A DNA stretch of 64,000 nt from Doryteuthis pealeii (GCA_023376005.1 CM042163.1:5994367-6058366), one strand, 5' to 3'. Positions 44,086 to 55,859 are shown, counted from the stretch's first letter. The notes: a model not told the origin generated them from the letters alone. A program made the numbers and translations.

Positions 44086-44283
44086 TTTTGTTTTTAATTT
44101 TTTTTTTCTTTTCTTCAATGGATTATTATCGATTACACACCAATCTATCAGATTGTAAAAAAAAAAATTCAAAAAATTTCTTTATTTTTCGAGTTTTCAG
44201 TGGTGCTCATTTTCCCCGTATAAGTTTATAGTAAATCGAACCCCCATATCGGAACCGCTATACCTTAACAGTTAGGCTGTTAA
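44086..44283 (-). repeat. Single fold-back-family unit beside the large palindrome
   Basis: CAATGGATTATTATCGATTA, ACACCAATCTATCAGATTGT and CGTATAAGTTTATAGTAAAT form the same ~190-bp unit as in 31060-31370 and in the palindrome. Confidence 0.75.
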
Positions 44284-45435
44284 GGTGACACAGAAAAAAA
44301 CAGAACCCACAAATTTTGTAATAAAACTGTTAATTTTAACTAGGGGGGTTTAGGTTTAGGGTTGGTGTTGGGGTTTAAGGTTAGTTTAATGGGAAAATGA
44401 ATAAATAATTTGGGTTCCGTTTTTTCTGGGCCACTCAAACTTTGACCCCTTTGCGCAAGTTCAGTTCGAGTGGTTCCGATATGGGGGATCGATTTACGAT
44501 AAACTTATACGGGGAAATGAGCACCCCTGAAAACTAAAAAAATAAAGAACTTTTAATAATTAAAAAAAAAATCTGATAGATTGGTGTGTAATCGATAATA
44601 ATCCATTGAAAGAAAACAATAGGGTGGACCTGACCATCTGACCCCCACCCCCCATCTAAATTTTTGTTTTTTCCTTTAATTGATTATTATCGATTGCACT
44701 CCAATCTATCAGATTGTAAAAAAAAAATTCTAAAAAATTTATTTTTCGAGTTTCAGTGGGTGCTCAGTTCCTCGTATAAGTTTATCGTAAATCGATGTCC
44801 ATATCGGAACCGCTAAAAAAAAAAAAATTTTTTTTTCTAAATCTGATAGATTGGTGTATAATCTATAATAATCCATTGAAGAAAAAAAAAAAAATTTTTT
44901 TTTTTTTTTTTTTTTTTTTTAGCGGTTCCGATATGGGACATCGATTTACGATAAACTTATACGAGGAACTGAGCACCCCTGAAAACTCGAAAAATAAATA
45001 ACTTTTTAGAATTTTTTTTTTTTTTTTTTTGTTACAATCTGATAGATTGGAGTGCAATCGATAATAATCAATTGAAGGAAAAAAACAAAAAATTTAAAAA
45101 CAAAAAATTTAGATGGGGTGGGGGTCAGATGGTCAGGTCCACCCTATTGTTTTCTTTCAATGGATTATTATTGATTACACACCAATCTATCAGATTGTAA
45201 AAAAAAAAAAAATTCTTTTAATTTTTGAGTTTTCACGGGTGCTCATTTCCTCGTATAAGTTTATAGTAAATCGATCCACCATATAGGAACAGCTTGAACG
45301 GAAGTGGCCAAGAAAAAACAACCCAAATTATTGATTTATTTTCTCCTTAAACTAACCTTAAACCCTACCCCTACCCCCAGTTAAAATTAACATTTTTATT
45401 ACAAAATTTGTGGGTTCTGTTTTTTCTGGGTCACC
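44284..45435. repeat. 1.15-kb palindrome with telomere-like arms
   Basis: The left end GGTGACACAGAAAAAAACAG pairs with the right end CTGTTTTTTCTGGGTCACC. Inside these lie telomere-like tracts (44345-44390; 45345-45380), then GGTTCCGATATGGG ... TGATAGATTGG units, then GGTGGACCTGACCATCTGAC against GTCAGATGGTCAGGTCCACC (44627 and 45124). The centre near 44865 holds an extra unit flanked by A/T runs. The arms are imperfect, mainly by homopolymer length. Confidence 0.88.
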
Positions 45436-45555
45436 TGTATACAGAGTGACCCAGAAAAAACAGAACCCAAATTATTCTTTTTCCCATTAAACTAACTCTA
45501 ACCCCCAACCCTAACCCCATAGTTAAAATTAAGTGTTATTACAATAGGTATAGGC
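45436..45555. repeat. Further inverse arm with telomere-like tract
   Basis: GTGACCCAGAAAAAACAGAA repeats the outer arm in inverse right after the palindrome, followed by AACCCCCAACCCTAACCCCA at 45487. Confidence 0.75.
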
Positions 45556-45559
45556 AAAA

Positions 45560-46565
45560 AAAATCGGATACTACGAGTTTTAAAAGCGAATTAAGAATAA
45601 TTAAATATATTATTTAAGGTTAAACTTTGTCTAAATCGATGATAACCATCATTAAAAAAAGAAAAATATAATTACATATGCAGTTTATTTTTAAAAGATT
45701 TAAAACTATGTTTTGGTCAATTTCGACGCGACCCGCCATTTTGGCTGTTTTTCAATGGTTTTAGGCGCTTGTTTACAATTTTAATGTAACATTTGGGATG
45801 GAAAAAAAATTACCAAAAATCAGGTAATTATCCGATTTTAATGAAATTTTCAGTATTGATTTAACAATTAATGAATTTTATAATGCATCCGTTATTTTAT
45901 TTCAAAACTTTAATTTAGTATTTTTGCTATGAAAAATTAATATATAAAATTCATTTAAAATATGAAAATCCTGATGTTAAGTTTAAAATGTTATATTTTT
46001 AGATTTTAAAAATAAATATCTACTTAATGCAAACCTTATTTTAGGTGCCAAAAGTAATAAGTTTTGAAGAAAAACTCGATTGAAAATGTACCCCCTCCCC
46101 TTTTTAAGCAGAAAAAACATCGATGTATAATTTTTTCTTTTATAAAATAATAGCCAATTAAATAATTATCGAAATGAGTGAAAAAGAAATCTCCAAAAAA
46201 TTATTTATTATTTTTTTACATTTTATTTTTCGATTTTCGGTACTTATTTTCTCATAGAAAAGCCACTGTAAAATTTTTTTTTGTTTCTATTCATAACTTC
46301 GGTCTTTTATCTCATTATTTATACTGTAGATAGTATCGAAAATGACCAACTCACAAAACATTTTACGCCCCCAACATAAGGGGGGGGGGTCAAAATTAAG
46401 TGACCTGAAAAAAATGAGAAAGTTTTGAAATAAAATAAATAATGCATTATAAAGATCATTCATTGATAAATAAACACTGAAAATTTCATTAAAATCCGAT
46501 AATTTCCTGATTTTTGGTAAATTATTTTCTGTATGGGGTCTAAAGTCATTTTGTCAAAAACGCAT
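45560..46565 (-). repeat. AT-rich ~1-kb repeat (inverse), uninterrupted copy
   Basis: Follows the 20360 repeat in inverse from CATTAAAAAAAG through TTAAACTTAACATCAGG (inverse, about 45975), across the BEL target equivalent (CCAAAAAATTATTTATTATT at 46192), to TTTCATTAAAATCCGATAAT (46482). It gives an empty-site reference for the BEL insertion. Confidence 0.85.
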
Positions 46566-46574
46566 TTTAGGCTC

Positions 46575-46865
46575 CGTTTGCCAGTCCCTATATTACAAAA
46601 TTTGTGGGTTCTGTTTTTTCTGGGTCACCCTAATTTTGACATCTTTGTGCAAGTTCAGCCCAACTGTTAAGGTAAGAGCGGTTCCGTTATGGGGGATCGA
46701 TTTACTATAAACTTATTATGGGGAAATGGGCACCCGTGAAAACTCAAAAAAATAGAGAATATTTTTTTTCACAATCTGATAGATTGGTGTGTAATCGATA
46801 ATAATCCATTGAAGGAAAAAAATAGAAAAAAAAAAATTAAATGGGTTCCAGATCTTGAGATCCGA
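46575..46865 (+). repeat. Fold-back-family unit
   Basis: AATTTGTGGGTTCTGTTTTTT, GGGTCACCCTAATTTTGACA, GGGGGATCGATTTACTATAA and TGATAGATTGGTGTGTAATC in the same order as the right-hand part of the unit at 30970-31200. Confidence 0.75.
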
Positions 46866-47060
46866 CAATTTTTTTTGTCCATTCGAAAGAAGAAACATTA
46901 AACAAACTGATTTAAAAAAAAAAAAAAAAAAATCAGTTTAAGGAAATAATGAAAATTATGAACAAAAAACAATGTTTACATTTTTGCACCGTTAAATCAA
47001 TTGAAATTTACGTAGCCAAAAATAAGTTAAAGGCTTTTTTAAAAATTCTATGAAAAATCA
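46866..47060 (+). repeat. GGTACCACCAAT repeat, internal fragment
   Basis: CATTCGAAAGAAGAAACATT, TGTTTACATTTTTGCACC and GTTAAATCAATTGAAATTTA match 23290-23420 and 38415-38550. Confidence 0.7.
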
Positions 47061-47945
47061 ATTGATGGTCTGATTTTCCCAAAAGTAAAATAAGCTTGAA
47101 AAAGCATTCTTGTATTTTACCAGAAGCGGCCAACTAGCTTATTCGAAAAAAATTAAGTTTTCATAAATATCAAGTCAGTAATTTTTCTGTCTATAGTGTA
47201 TTTAATGATTTTTGTTATTGATTTCTAAGAATAAAGTTAAAATTTTAAAAATCTTAATTTATGTAGGTATTTAGTCCGTAAATTACTTTAAAGCGCCAAT
47301 TTTGATAAAATAATCGGAATACTTTGATGTTAAAAATATATTAAAAATAAATTACATATGTAATATTTACCTTTTTTTTATTTTATTTTTTTTTTTAACT
47401 GATGCTCATTGTTATTACTTTTCAATTTAAACAAAAAATTGATCTTAAATAATCGATTTATATTTTAATTCGGTTTTAAAAATGAAATCAGTAGGTACCA
47501 CCAAAATATGTCATGTGATCAGTTTAGGAGATTGAAGGAAGAAACGTAAATGTTTTTGAACTTTTTTAAAATAACGAACAAAATTGTTACAAAAAAAAAA
47601 ACCCAGTTAACTTAAAGATCAAATTATCCCATTGGGGAAAAATTACTTATTACGTTATCTTGAAAAATAAGTAAAACTGTATTTTTTTACAACAGGGTAA
47701 ATCTCAGGCTGATTTTTAAAAATTTTATATGGGGCGGTAGCTATTCAGACAAATAATAATGCCTCTTAGTAAATGTATAATGTGAAAAACATGAGAAACA
47801 ATGAAGGCAGTAAAGGTAGTTGATGTTAACGTCAGGGTATTACTTCAATGGGTCAATTAATTGTTAGTCATTCTGGTTCATGCAGCTTTGACAGTACCAA
47901 CTTGGGAGGTGGCTGGCTGCCGTATGAAAAATGATACCAATTGTT
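47061..47945. other. AT-rich stretch, nothing recognised
   Basis: No coding or repeat partner recognised, apart from a TAGGTACCACC at 47491. Confidence 0.4.
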
Positions 47946-47948
47946 GCA

Positions 47949-48514
47949 CTACTTACAACATACCCTAGCACTACTGTCATCTGGTTGATTGAAGCCAGGA
48001 CAAATTCTTCCACTATCTTTGATGGGTAGGTTATTATCAGAGATATCAGGATGGATGGATGGATGGTTAACAGGATTGTCAGTTTCATCTTGATCTTGTG
48101 AAAGTGATCCATAAAATCCAAAGGATTCCTCAATGGACAATTCCAAGGGATAAAGGGAACGAACTTGTAAAGATCCTTCCCCCTGATCTAATTTGGGCTG
48201 ATCTGACCAAACCATCATCTCCCGGGAACAGACGTGTAACCCTTCTCAGGGCCCAAAACTGAATTTTGTTGAGCAGCCTTATTGTTACAATCTCACCCAC
48301 ATGAATTCCAGAAGCAGTCCTCCTGGGTTTGGGTATGTTCCCTTAAGCTCAATAGATAATCTTCATTCCTGATCTTTTTGAACTTCTTCAGTGATTCATC
48401 TCTGGTAGTCAAGGAGTCTATAAGTTGTCTTTGGGAGGATGTTATACTTGGTGTATGCTCAACTTGGTGTATGCTCACCCTGTTCAACCTCGATATCAGT
48501 TTGGGGTTTACCAT
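47949..48514 (-). pseudogene. Second BEL/Pao remnant: DUF5641 domain
   Basis: On the minus strand a first frame (48514-48293) ends RNEDYLLSLREHTQ. A second reads VGEIVTIRLLNK and VTRLFPGDDGLVRSAQIRS (48299 to about 48145). A third picks up YPLELSIEE. This is the VGDVVLI ... PGxDGxVRSA ... YPLE pattern of the C-terminal DUF5641 domain of BEL/Pao-like pol, split by at least two shifts. It differs from the domain at 24365, so it is another lineage. A GGAT run lies at 48050-48066. Confidence 0.75.
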
Positions 48515-48825
48515 GAGGGTGCAGAAAAATGGTTGGGGGTTCTTATCTCTAACCCAGTGTAGTGCTTCTCATAGCAAACAGTAACATTGGTGTTGATTTA
48601 ACATTTTATTTGTTTTTTTTTTTTTTAACTTGCTGCCTGGTGGACCAGGAGTTTTTGTACCCTGTGTAGCTACATACCCCCCCACCAAGATTCTTTTTTA
48701 ATTGAGGGAGAATGATCTGGTAGACTACCCGTATGACCATTTTTATGTGTCCGGGAATTATTCTGCATCTATTTAGCCAATTTATGAAAAAGAAGCTTCC
48801 TAAAATTAAAATTAAAAAAAATTTA
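48515..48825. other. Short gap between two retroelement remnants
   Basis: A poly-T run at 48612-48627, otherwise mixed sequence. No domain recognised. Confidence 0.4.
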
Positions 48826-49185
48826 ATCCGGGCTAAACCGATTGGGAGGTTTTATTGTACGCCCAATTCATCGTAGCAGTGCTGATGTCAATGCCATGGT
48901 GAGCTGTTTAGTCAGGTCGACTTTCACTTGTTACCCCTTTGGGTGCTGCATCTGTGAGGGCATGCTTAGTTTTGCCTCTTCATGGTCTAAATTGTCTATC
49001 ATTTGGGATTGAGATGTTTGGTGGTGCAAGTGCGAGACCTGACTTGATCTTGGTGAGGACAGACAACCCGGCCATCCTCCAATTTGATTAAGAAAGGTAA
49101 GGGAGATATCTTATCCACAATATGACCAGCCAGCCACATGGGCCCAAGACCAAAGTTCTGTGCAAAGATTGCTTCTTCTCTACTA
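48826..49185 (-). pseudogene. Ty3/Gypsy pol C-terminal remnant (GPY/F-type module)
   Basis: The minus strand reads NFGLGPMWLAGHIVDKI, PLPFLIKLEDGRVV and HQDQVRSRT, the pattern G-P-x-W-x-x-G ... G-P-x-S/P-Y/F-x-V/I-x-x-E-D-G-R ... H-x-D-x-x-R of the Gypsy integrase C-terminal module. Near 48826-48885 a different frame gives IGRTIKPPNRF, like the R-x-x-R-x-x-K-P-P-x-R-F end of Gypsy pol. The frame is broken between. Confidence 0.75.
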
Positions 49186-50440
49186 AATGAATGATTTTTC
49201 TAGGACAGCTTTAAACATGACATTTCTCCAGTCGTATCAATCAACAAAATTTTTCAGTGTTTTTCATCAAGTGTCACTTTCATATCAATTAAGGTGTCTT
49301 TTTTTTATGATGTAAATAATGTACTCCCCACCCACTCCTGGAAATATTTGTATTGTTAAAGTTTTGTCGTCCTTGACTCCTGCCCTAATTTACGCTATGT
49401 TTTTACTTGTAGATATTTTCATTGTCATGTTTCTTGCTTTTTATCAGCAAATTAATGTAGATATTTTACAATGCCACACCAGCTTTCTATTCAGATATTT
49501 TACTACTCCCTCAACCGTTTAAAATAAGTTTTTTTTTTTTTGATGAATTTTTACAAATTTCAATTGAATTTTTACCAAACACAAATTTCAATTTCATACC
49601 ATGTTTTGTTTCTTGCTTTTTATTAACTAATGTATAGATATACCATGCCATCTCCCCTCTCCTTTCTCGCTTTTTATTGGTACATCAGTTTAGATATTTT
49701 ACAATCTGTCCCTTTTTAAAAAAAAAAGTTTTAGTTATTTCTACAAAACACAATGCCCCCCCTCCCCTCCCCTCTGCTCCTCAATATGATAACATAAATA
49801 AATATAAAACTATATAAATATTAGGTACCACCAATTTTGATGACATTTTACAAAATCAATTTAACCCTCCTGATTGGAAAAAATTTACCAAAAATCAGGG
49901 AATTATCCAATTTTAATAACATTTTCAGTGTTGTTTTACCAATGGATGAATTTTAGAATTATAAATGTGAAATTAATTACAATATAAATATAAAGAGAAA
50001 AGACCAAAGGTGTGAATAGAAAAAAAAAAATTAAAGGAATGATTTTGGTAGAAAATACGCTCCAATTTTATTACTACAAAAATTATTTTTTGAGTTTTAA
50101 GAAAATTTAAATTTTCAAATAATATTTTTTGGGTCTTGAAATCTTTTTTTTCATTATGTGGTCTTCTGCATTTATCTTTCTAGAAATGTAAAAATTAAAG
50201 ACTGGAAAATTTTAAAATCAAATGGGCAAATATTGACCCCTCTCTCATGATCCTAACATTTTTTTTTTTTTTTTTCAAGTTTTTTTAAAAATAAAATAAC
50301 TAATTCATTATAAAATCAAGTCCTTTATGAATAAAATGCTGAAATTTTCATTAAAGTTGGACAATTCACTGATTTTTAGTAATTGTTTTAAATTTGGATT
50401 TTTAAAATTTTTTTTCAAAGACCTTCCTTGAGTAAATTTT
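49186..50440. other. AT-rich stretch with fragments of the AT-rich repeat
   Basis: At 49825-49970, GGTACCACCAATTTTGATGA and TTACCAAAAATCAGGGAATT match ends of the AT-rich repeats elsewhere. The 67-codon frame at 49319 has no recognisable product. Confidence 0.5.
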
Positions 50441-50444
50441 CAAA

Positions 50445-50965
50445 TCTTATTATAATGTAGATTCGGTGTCTGTCTGTAAGCAAAACAACTTCACTACTTA
50501 CGTCACAATACTCTCAGGAATTGTATAAGTTTATGAATGAATACTTAACCAATAGTCCAAATATCTAATACATTGAAAATAAATCTTAATGAGGTCTCTG
50601 AAAATCTGAGCTAGATTGATCACAAAACAGCCCATGTTATTAGTGCATTTAAAATCCTACAATGTCTTATATATCACCAAGAAATAAAGGTTTACATAAT
50701 ATACGGTGTGGTCAATTTGTATACCCGAATTTAATAAATAATTACTTGTGTAATTGATCTGATAATATTGTTTTATTCTCCAACGTATTAAAATCAATCC
50801 TATGAATGATTTTTATATAAAAAACAATTAAAATATAATTAAAATAAGTAATCTTTTTAATGCGTTCTTATTTAATTATGGTCTTTCTAATTTGATATAT
50901 TTCATTACATTAGGCCCGGGGGGGGGGGCACATATTCTTGCACCCGAAACCAAACATTAAACAAA
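50445..50965 (+). repeat. Dispersed ~600-bp repeat, copy B
   Basis: Shares TCTTATTATAATG, GTGTCTGTCTGTAA, GTCACAAT, TCTTTCTAATTTGATA-like and TTGCACCCG with 15300-15930 in the same order. Confidence 0.65.
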
Positions 50966-51140
50966 GGGTGTCATTAAAAATAACTCTCGAGGTTATTTTA
51001 TAAATAACAAAAATATCTACCATTCAAACACCAGACTTTGTAGAAAATATTTGGTGCAAGATATTGGACTCCTCCAATAGATTAACCCTTAGATGTATAG
51101 ATCTCCAAATAACAAATGAAATGATCGTTTAACTTCCCTT

Positions 51141-51403
51141 ATAAATAAGAGCAATAAACTTATAATTGGAGATTTTAATTTTCCAGAAATAGATTGGGAT
51201 CATGGAACTTCTTGGTTCAAAAAAAAGCTACAGATTTTAATGGAAGCTAAAAGACATTCTTTCCTTATTCAGCATATAAATAAAAAACACATTTTAGAAA
51301 AAATCAAAACCTAAATGTATTGGATCTAATTTTTACTAACGAAGAAAACATAATAGATCTAGTACATCAATCACCTTTGGGTAAAAGTCACCAGGTTTGA
51401 AAA
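51141..51403 (+). pseudogene. CR1/Jockey-type LINE endonuclease fragment
   Basis: The + strand reads KLIIGDFNFPEIDWDHGTSW, then EAKRHSFLIQH, then LNVLDLIFTNEENIIDLVHQ and SPLGKSH. These are the GDFN and S/N-x-LDLIFT blocks near the end of the APE-like endonuclease. A frameshift lies between the blocks, and the final SDH is degraded. Upstream and downstream parts of the LINE are missing. Confidence 0.85.
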
Positions 51404-51740
51404 TTCAATTATGTTATACAAAGGAGCATAATATAACAAATACTGCATCTTTCAAAGCCTCCATGCTTCCTGTAAACTGCCAACACTATACTGTATACCA
51501 CCCCCTCCACACATAAGTATATTATTACTGTACGCTATTCATGTTCCTGACACTATTCTATGTACTAGACATGAGACAATGAGTTGTGGTGCACCTTAGC
51601 ACTGTACACAATAAATTTCATTATTATAAATTAAATACAATTATCAGAAATGTAAATTTGATATGAGAAGGATCTTGAAGATTAAAAAATACTGAAAACA
51701 AGTTAATAAATCTTAGTGCAGAGGAATTTTGGAAGAAGTT
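51404..51740. other. Flank of the LINE fragment, nothing recognised
   Basis: Includes CACAATAAATTTCATTATTA (51608), which could be an old poly-A signal and tail. No other signal. Confidence 0.4.
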
Positions 51741-51744
51741 GAAA

Positions 51745-52786
51745 AAGTTTTGTTTATTTGTGTATGCTTGTGTAAAATTTCCATCTAACTGTCCATTACT
51801 TTTTGTGTATTAAAAAAAAATTCTATTACGTTAATGATATTGTCTTTCCATTGAAAAACTAGAACAAAATTATAGTAAATGTCTTTTTCTATGTAAAATC
51901 ATTTTATATATTCATACAAAAAAAATCAGCTGTACAGCCACTTACCTCCTATCACTCAAACCACCTAAGATGAACAAGGCAGACTGGACACTGCTGGAAA
52001 AGTGAAGACAAACTATTAAGGGATGTTTTCTTATGGACAATTACACATGGACTCACCAGTGAAGGCTGACGAACAAAAAAAAAAATGAATCAGCTCAGTG
52101 CAGATACTGGATGCCATGTGTAAGACTTGCCAGAAGTGATGACCAATAGAAACAGATGGCAAAAGTTATTGGAATTCATGCTTTTAACATGACCTGATCA
52201 TACAGAAATCCTTAGATTGAGGTAAGTAAAAATTTTTTTTTTCTTTCTTTAATATTATTATATAAAAAAATTGTTTAAAATTATTTATTTTTTTCACAAG
52301 AAAAAGGCGAAGATAGTAATGAAATATTTTAAGATGATAGAAGATTGAGTATGACCAAGCCGTGTAAAATCTTTTAAGGTTTTAGATTTATTTGCATATA
52401 TTTCAGTACAATTTTCTTTTGTTGTATTTAAAAAAAAACTTTTTTCTGTGTCTAATGAGTCTTCATTTTCCATTTTTACTCAAGATTACAACAAAATGAT
52501 GGTAACTAAATGACATTCTCCTGTGGACACCTACACATGGACACACCAGTGTAAGCTGACCAACAAAAACATAAATCTATCGGCTCTGTGCTGCAGATGC
52601 TGTGTGTAAGACATGCCAAGAACAATGATCAATAGGGACAGGTGGTGAGAGTTGTGCGAATCTGTGTGCTGTCAGCATAACATGATGATGATGATGATGC
52701 TATTAAAATCCTTTGGTGTTGGTAAGTAAATTTCATTTTCTTATGTTATGAATTAAAAAAAAAAAATTGAATTTTTTTTTTCTCTC

Positions 52787-52817
<31 letters not shown>

Positions 52818-53095
52818 ACTTTTAGATGAAACTTAAGTGAGATAGAAATGTGGAAAATCTTTTAAAGTTTTGTTTATTTGCATATGGTTGAGTACAATTT
52901 TCTTCTATTACTTGGTAATGTATTTAAATTTTTTTTTCTATTGCGTTAATGACGTGTATTTTTATTTGAAAGACTAGAACAAATTTTAGTAATGTTTTTT
53001 TTTCTCAATATACAACCATTTTACATATTCTTACAAAAAAGCAGTTGTACGGCCACTTACCTCCGATCTCTCAAACCATCCAAGCTGTCTGCTGT
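51745..53095 (+). repeat. Tandem array of three decayed RTE 3'-end units
   Basis: Each ~500-bp unit has TTTTG(T/A)TTTATTTG(C/T), then a CTATTACGTTAATGA-like block, then remnants of the RTE ORF. The ORF remnants are CAGCTGTACAGCCACTTACC at 51930 and GCAGTTGTACGGCCACTTAC at 53042. ACACATGGACTCACCAG at 52044 matches ACACATGGACACACCAG at 52533, and GATGATGATGATGATGC lies at 52684. Translation recalls QLYGHLPP and TNRNRW of the copy at 17800 but is full of stops. Confidence 0.75.
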
Positions 53096-53655
53096 CCACT
53101 CTGTTGCCTGTCCATTACCCCCCCCCCCATCGCTTTCTTCATTGTTTTCTGTTTGTAGCACTGTCCAGTCAGTTGTCTGTTGCTTGGGACATTGGTTATT
53201 TTCCCCCATATTGCCATTGCCCTCTCCATGGGTTGATTGATATGCATTGTTCTGTGCATCCTATTGTCTGTTTTATGTGGTCAGTATGTGTATTTCTGTA
53301 AACCACGTGAAAAGCTGGGACAATGATTTTTACTAATAAAATGCATTGTCTAATCATTAGTTTTAAAAAGGAGGGGACGGGCGGTTGGAAGTTATTTTTA
53401 CACAAATAATTTGACCAATTATTTTCACTATAAAATTTGTTGGATACGAATGTATTTTACTCCAATTGTTTTTTTATTTTAGAAATTAATTTAAAATGAT
53501 TTGTATTGTGAAAATTTCATCAAATTTGTTCATTCTTATTCTATTAAATTCAAAGAACATTACTGAAAGAATGAAAACTTCAAGGAACGTCACTGGATTA
53601 ATGAAATAAATTCAACATCACAGGACAAATGAAAAAATTCAAGGAATGTTTCTGG
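53096..53655. other. Mixed sequence, no gene supported
   Basis: A C-run at 53120-53129 and short open frames that do not resemble known domains. From 53560 on, diverged CAAGGAA(C/T)(A/G)T(T/C)(A/T)CTGGA units appear. Confidence 0.4.
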
Positions 53656-54345
53656 AGGAATGGGTACCCTGTGGGCTGGGGCTGGAGAATATACTCTACA
53701 CATCTGCAGAGAGGTAATGGGTGCCACCTGTTGGCATTAGATGATGACCTGTAATGCTTAAGGACGGAATCCTGGTGGCTGAATAGTCCATGACGTGCAA
53801 CCCTACACTTGAGCCCTTACTTAGGCTATATGGCAGTTGGAGAGGCCCCCTCCAATCAATCAGCTGGTAATGTCAAGCACAAGCACCTACATAATGCTCC
53901 AACCCTTTTTATCATAGATGCTAGAAGGTGGTGGCTAAATATCTTAATGCCCTTGGTATGACGTTAAACTCTAAAGTTCCAATTCTAGAACTCTGGGAAA
54001 TGTGGATTACCCCCTTCATCACCAACACTGCCAGGTCCATTCTGATCTGGAGTGGTAGTACCTGTTAGAGTCCCATCTATGGGCTAAATAGAAGAAAAAA
54101 AAGTTTTTAAAAAATTGAGTTTGGAAAAAATGTTAAATACCCATCAAGAATGAATAGAACAAAACGTCTTTGGCATAAAATAACCCAAGAGTTGACATGC
54201 CTTAAAATTCAACCAACCCTCTAGAGGAATAAAAAAAAAATTCAAGGAACATTTCTGGAGGAATAAAAAAAAAAAAAAATTCAATGAACATTTCTGGAGC
54301 AATAAAAATCAAAGGAATGTCACTGGACAAATAAAAATTCTTTAT
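53556..54345 (+). repeat. Degenerate CAAGGAACATTTCTGGAGGA repeat split by another repeat
   Basis: Units at 53580, 53640, 54242, 54283 and 54312 share TTCAAGGAACATTTCTGGAG with variation. The block at 53660-54095 lies between them, so the array was probably interrupted by that insertion. Confidence 0.7.
53660..54095 (+). repeat. CCCATAGATGG repeat family, copy (plus)
   Basis: Runs from GGGTACCCTGTGGGCTGGGG through CCTCCAATCAATCAGCTGGT and CCAACCCTTTTTATCATAGA to GTACCTGTTAGAGTCCCATC at 54059, inverse to 37690-38140. Confidence 0.8.
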
Positions 54346-55560
54346 AACTGACTGTACTTAGTAAATCGCTGTGGACTAAATCCTGGAAAATATTAAATTC
54401 AAAATATTGATTTAGCATAGATATCTCTTATAAATTAAAAAAACAAAAAACAAAATAACCAATCAGAATTTTCAACGGTATTGTAAAAATTCTATTGTAA
54501 GACCATTCATGCATGACATCTCTTATTATGGTGTAAAGGAAATAACTCTAACAAACTGAATGAATTATCTCCCTTGACAACTCGCATTTTTTAAGGACAA
54601 TTAGATGTCTAGCATGGGAAAAAAGGAAACATGATTTTTACTTTGAAATTTTATTATTCGTAAATTATTCTTACTAGAAAGATGTCTTGGAAATTATTAT
54701 TAGCAAATTAACCAATTGGGAATAGTTTTAACAATCCAAAAACATTGATGATAAATGCAGTTTAAGAATTATTTACCAAAGATTTTTAATGCAAAAAAAG
54801 TGATTGAAATGATATTTGCTATAGAAATGAATTGGCCAAATCATATGAAATGAATTTTACTATAAAAAAAAAAAAAAAAAAAAACATTTGAAATTATTAT
54901 TTAAAACAAAAAAAGGGGCATTGAAAATTATTTTCTAAATTTTTTTTTTGACATTGAAAAGTATTTTTTTATTAATCTAAAAATTGGCATTGAAAATTAT
55001 TTTTACTATGATCATTTGATAAATTCTTTGACTAGCAACTTTAAGTATAAAGATTCAATGGCCAATTTTTTTATTCTAAAATTGTACATTTTTATATTTT
55101 CAAACTATTGACAAATGATTTTTACTATAAAAATTCATTGGGCTCTTTTTATTAAAAAAAAAAAAATTTTGCTGTAAAAAACATAATCCATTGTCTTACT
55201 ATTAAAAAAAAAAAAAAATTCTAATGTTTATATACATATACTATCAATGATTTTCATTGTAAAAATTTATTCGGAATGATTTTTAATTGTAAAAAAACAA
55301 ACATGGTCAATTTTACTACATTGCTATTTAAAAAAAAAACCAACTTTCTATGGCATTTATCATATACATACATTTTCAATGATTTTTACTATTCAATTCA
55401 TTGGAAATAATTTTCATTATAAAAATGCATTGAAAAAAAAAATAATCTGAAAAGTTCCTTATCAGCAAGAGTTACTACAGTGGAAAATATTATCCTTTAA
55501 TTGTTGATGCTACTGTAACTAATGTTCTAATTTTTTTTTTTTTCATTTAAAACACGCTAA
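54346..55560. repeat. A/T-rich stretch of diverged short repeats
   Basis: Repeated TTTTACTATAAAAATTCATTG-like units (54830-55440) with lengths of 40-60 bases. No coding signal. Confidence 0.6.
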
Positions 55561-55564
55561 TTGT

Positions 55565-55855
55565 AGCTCTATAGAGGGGGTAAGAGCCCCCCGCCCCCAA
55601 TGGGGTCACCTGTTGGATGGTGACCCATTATGGTGGCTGAGCAGTCCATAACATGCAACCCCATATGTTGGCTTTACTTGGGCTAGACAGGCGGTCTGAG
55701 AAGCCTCCTCCAATTAATCGGCTAATCATGTCAAGGCTTATCACCTATATGATTGCACCAATCCTGTTACCCTTATGGCAACCCACCAACCCTTTTATCA
55801 TGTGCTAGAAGGCGGCAGCTGAGGGTCTCCATGTTCTTGGGTATGATAAACTTTT
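55565..55855 (+). repeat. CCCATAGATGG repeat family, 5' part
   Basis: CCAATGGGGTCACCTGTTGG, CTGAGCAGTCCATAACATG, CCTCCAATTAATCGGCTAAT and CCCTTTTATCATGTGCTAGA match 37860-38110 (inverse). The end of the family is missing. Confidence 0.8.
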
Positions 55856-55859
55856 ATAG

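Noticed and set aside
44795..45057. Short frames across the large palindrome on both strands
   Set aside because: They appear symmetrically on both strands because the DNA is palindromic and consist mainly of Lys or Phe runs.
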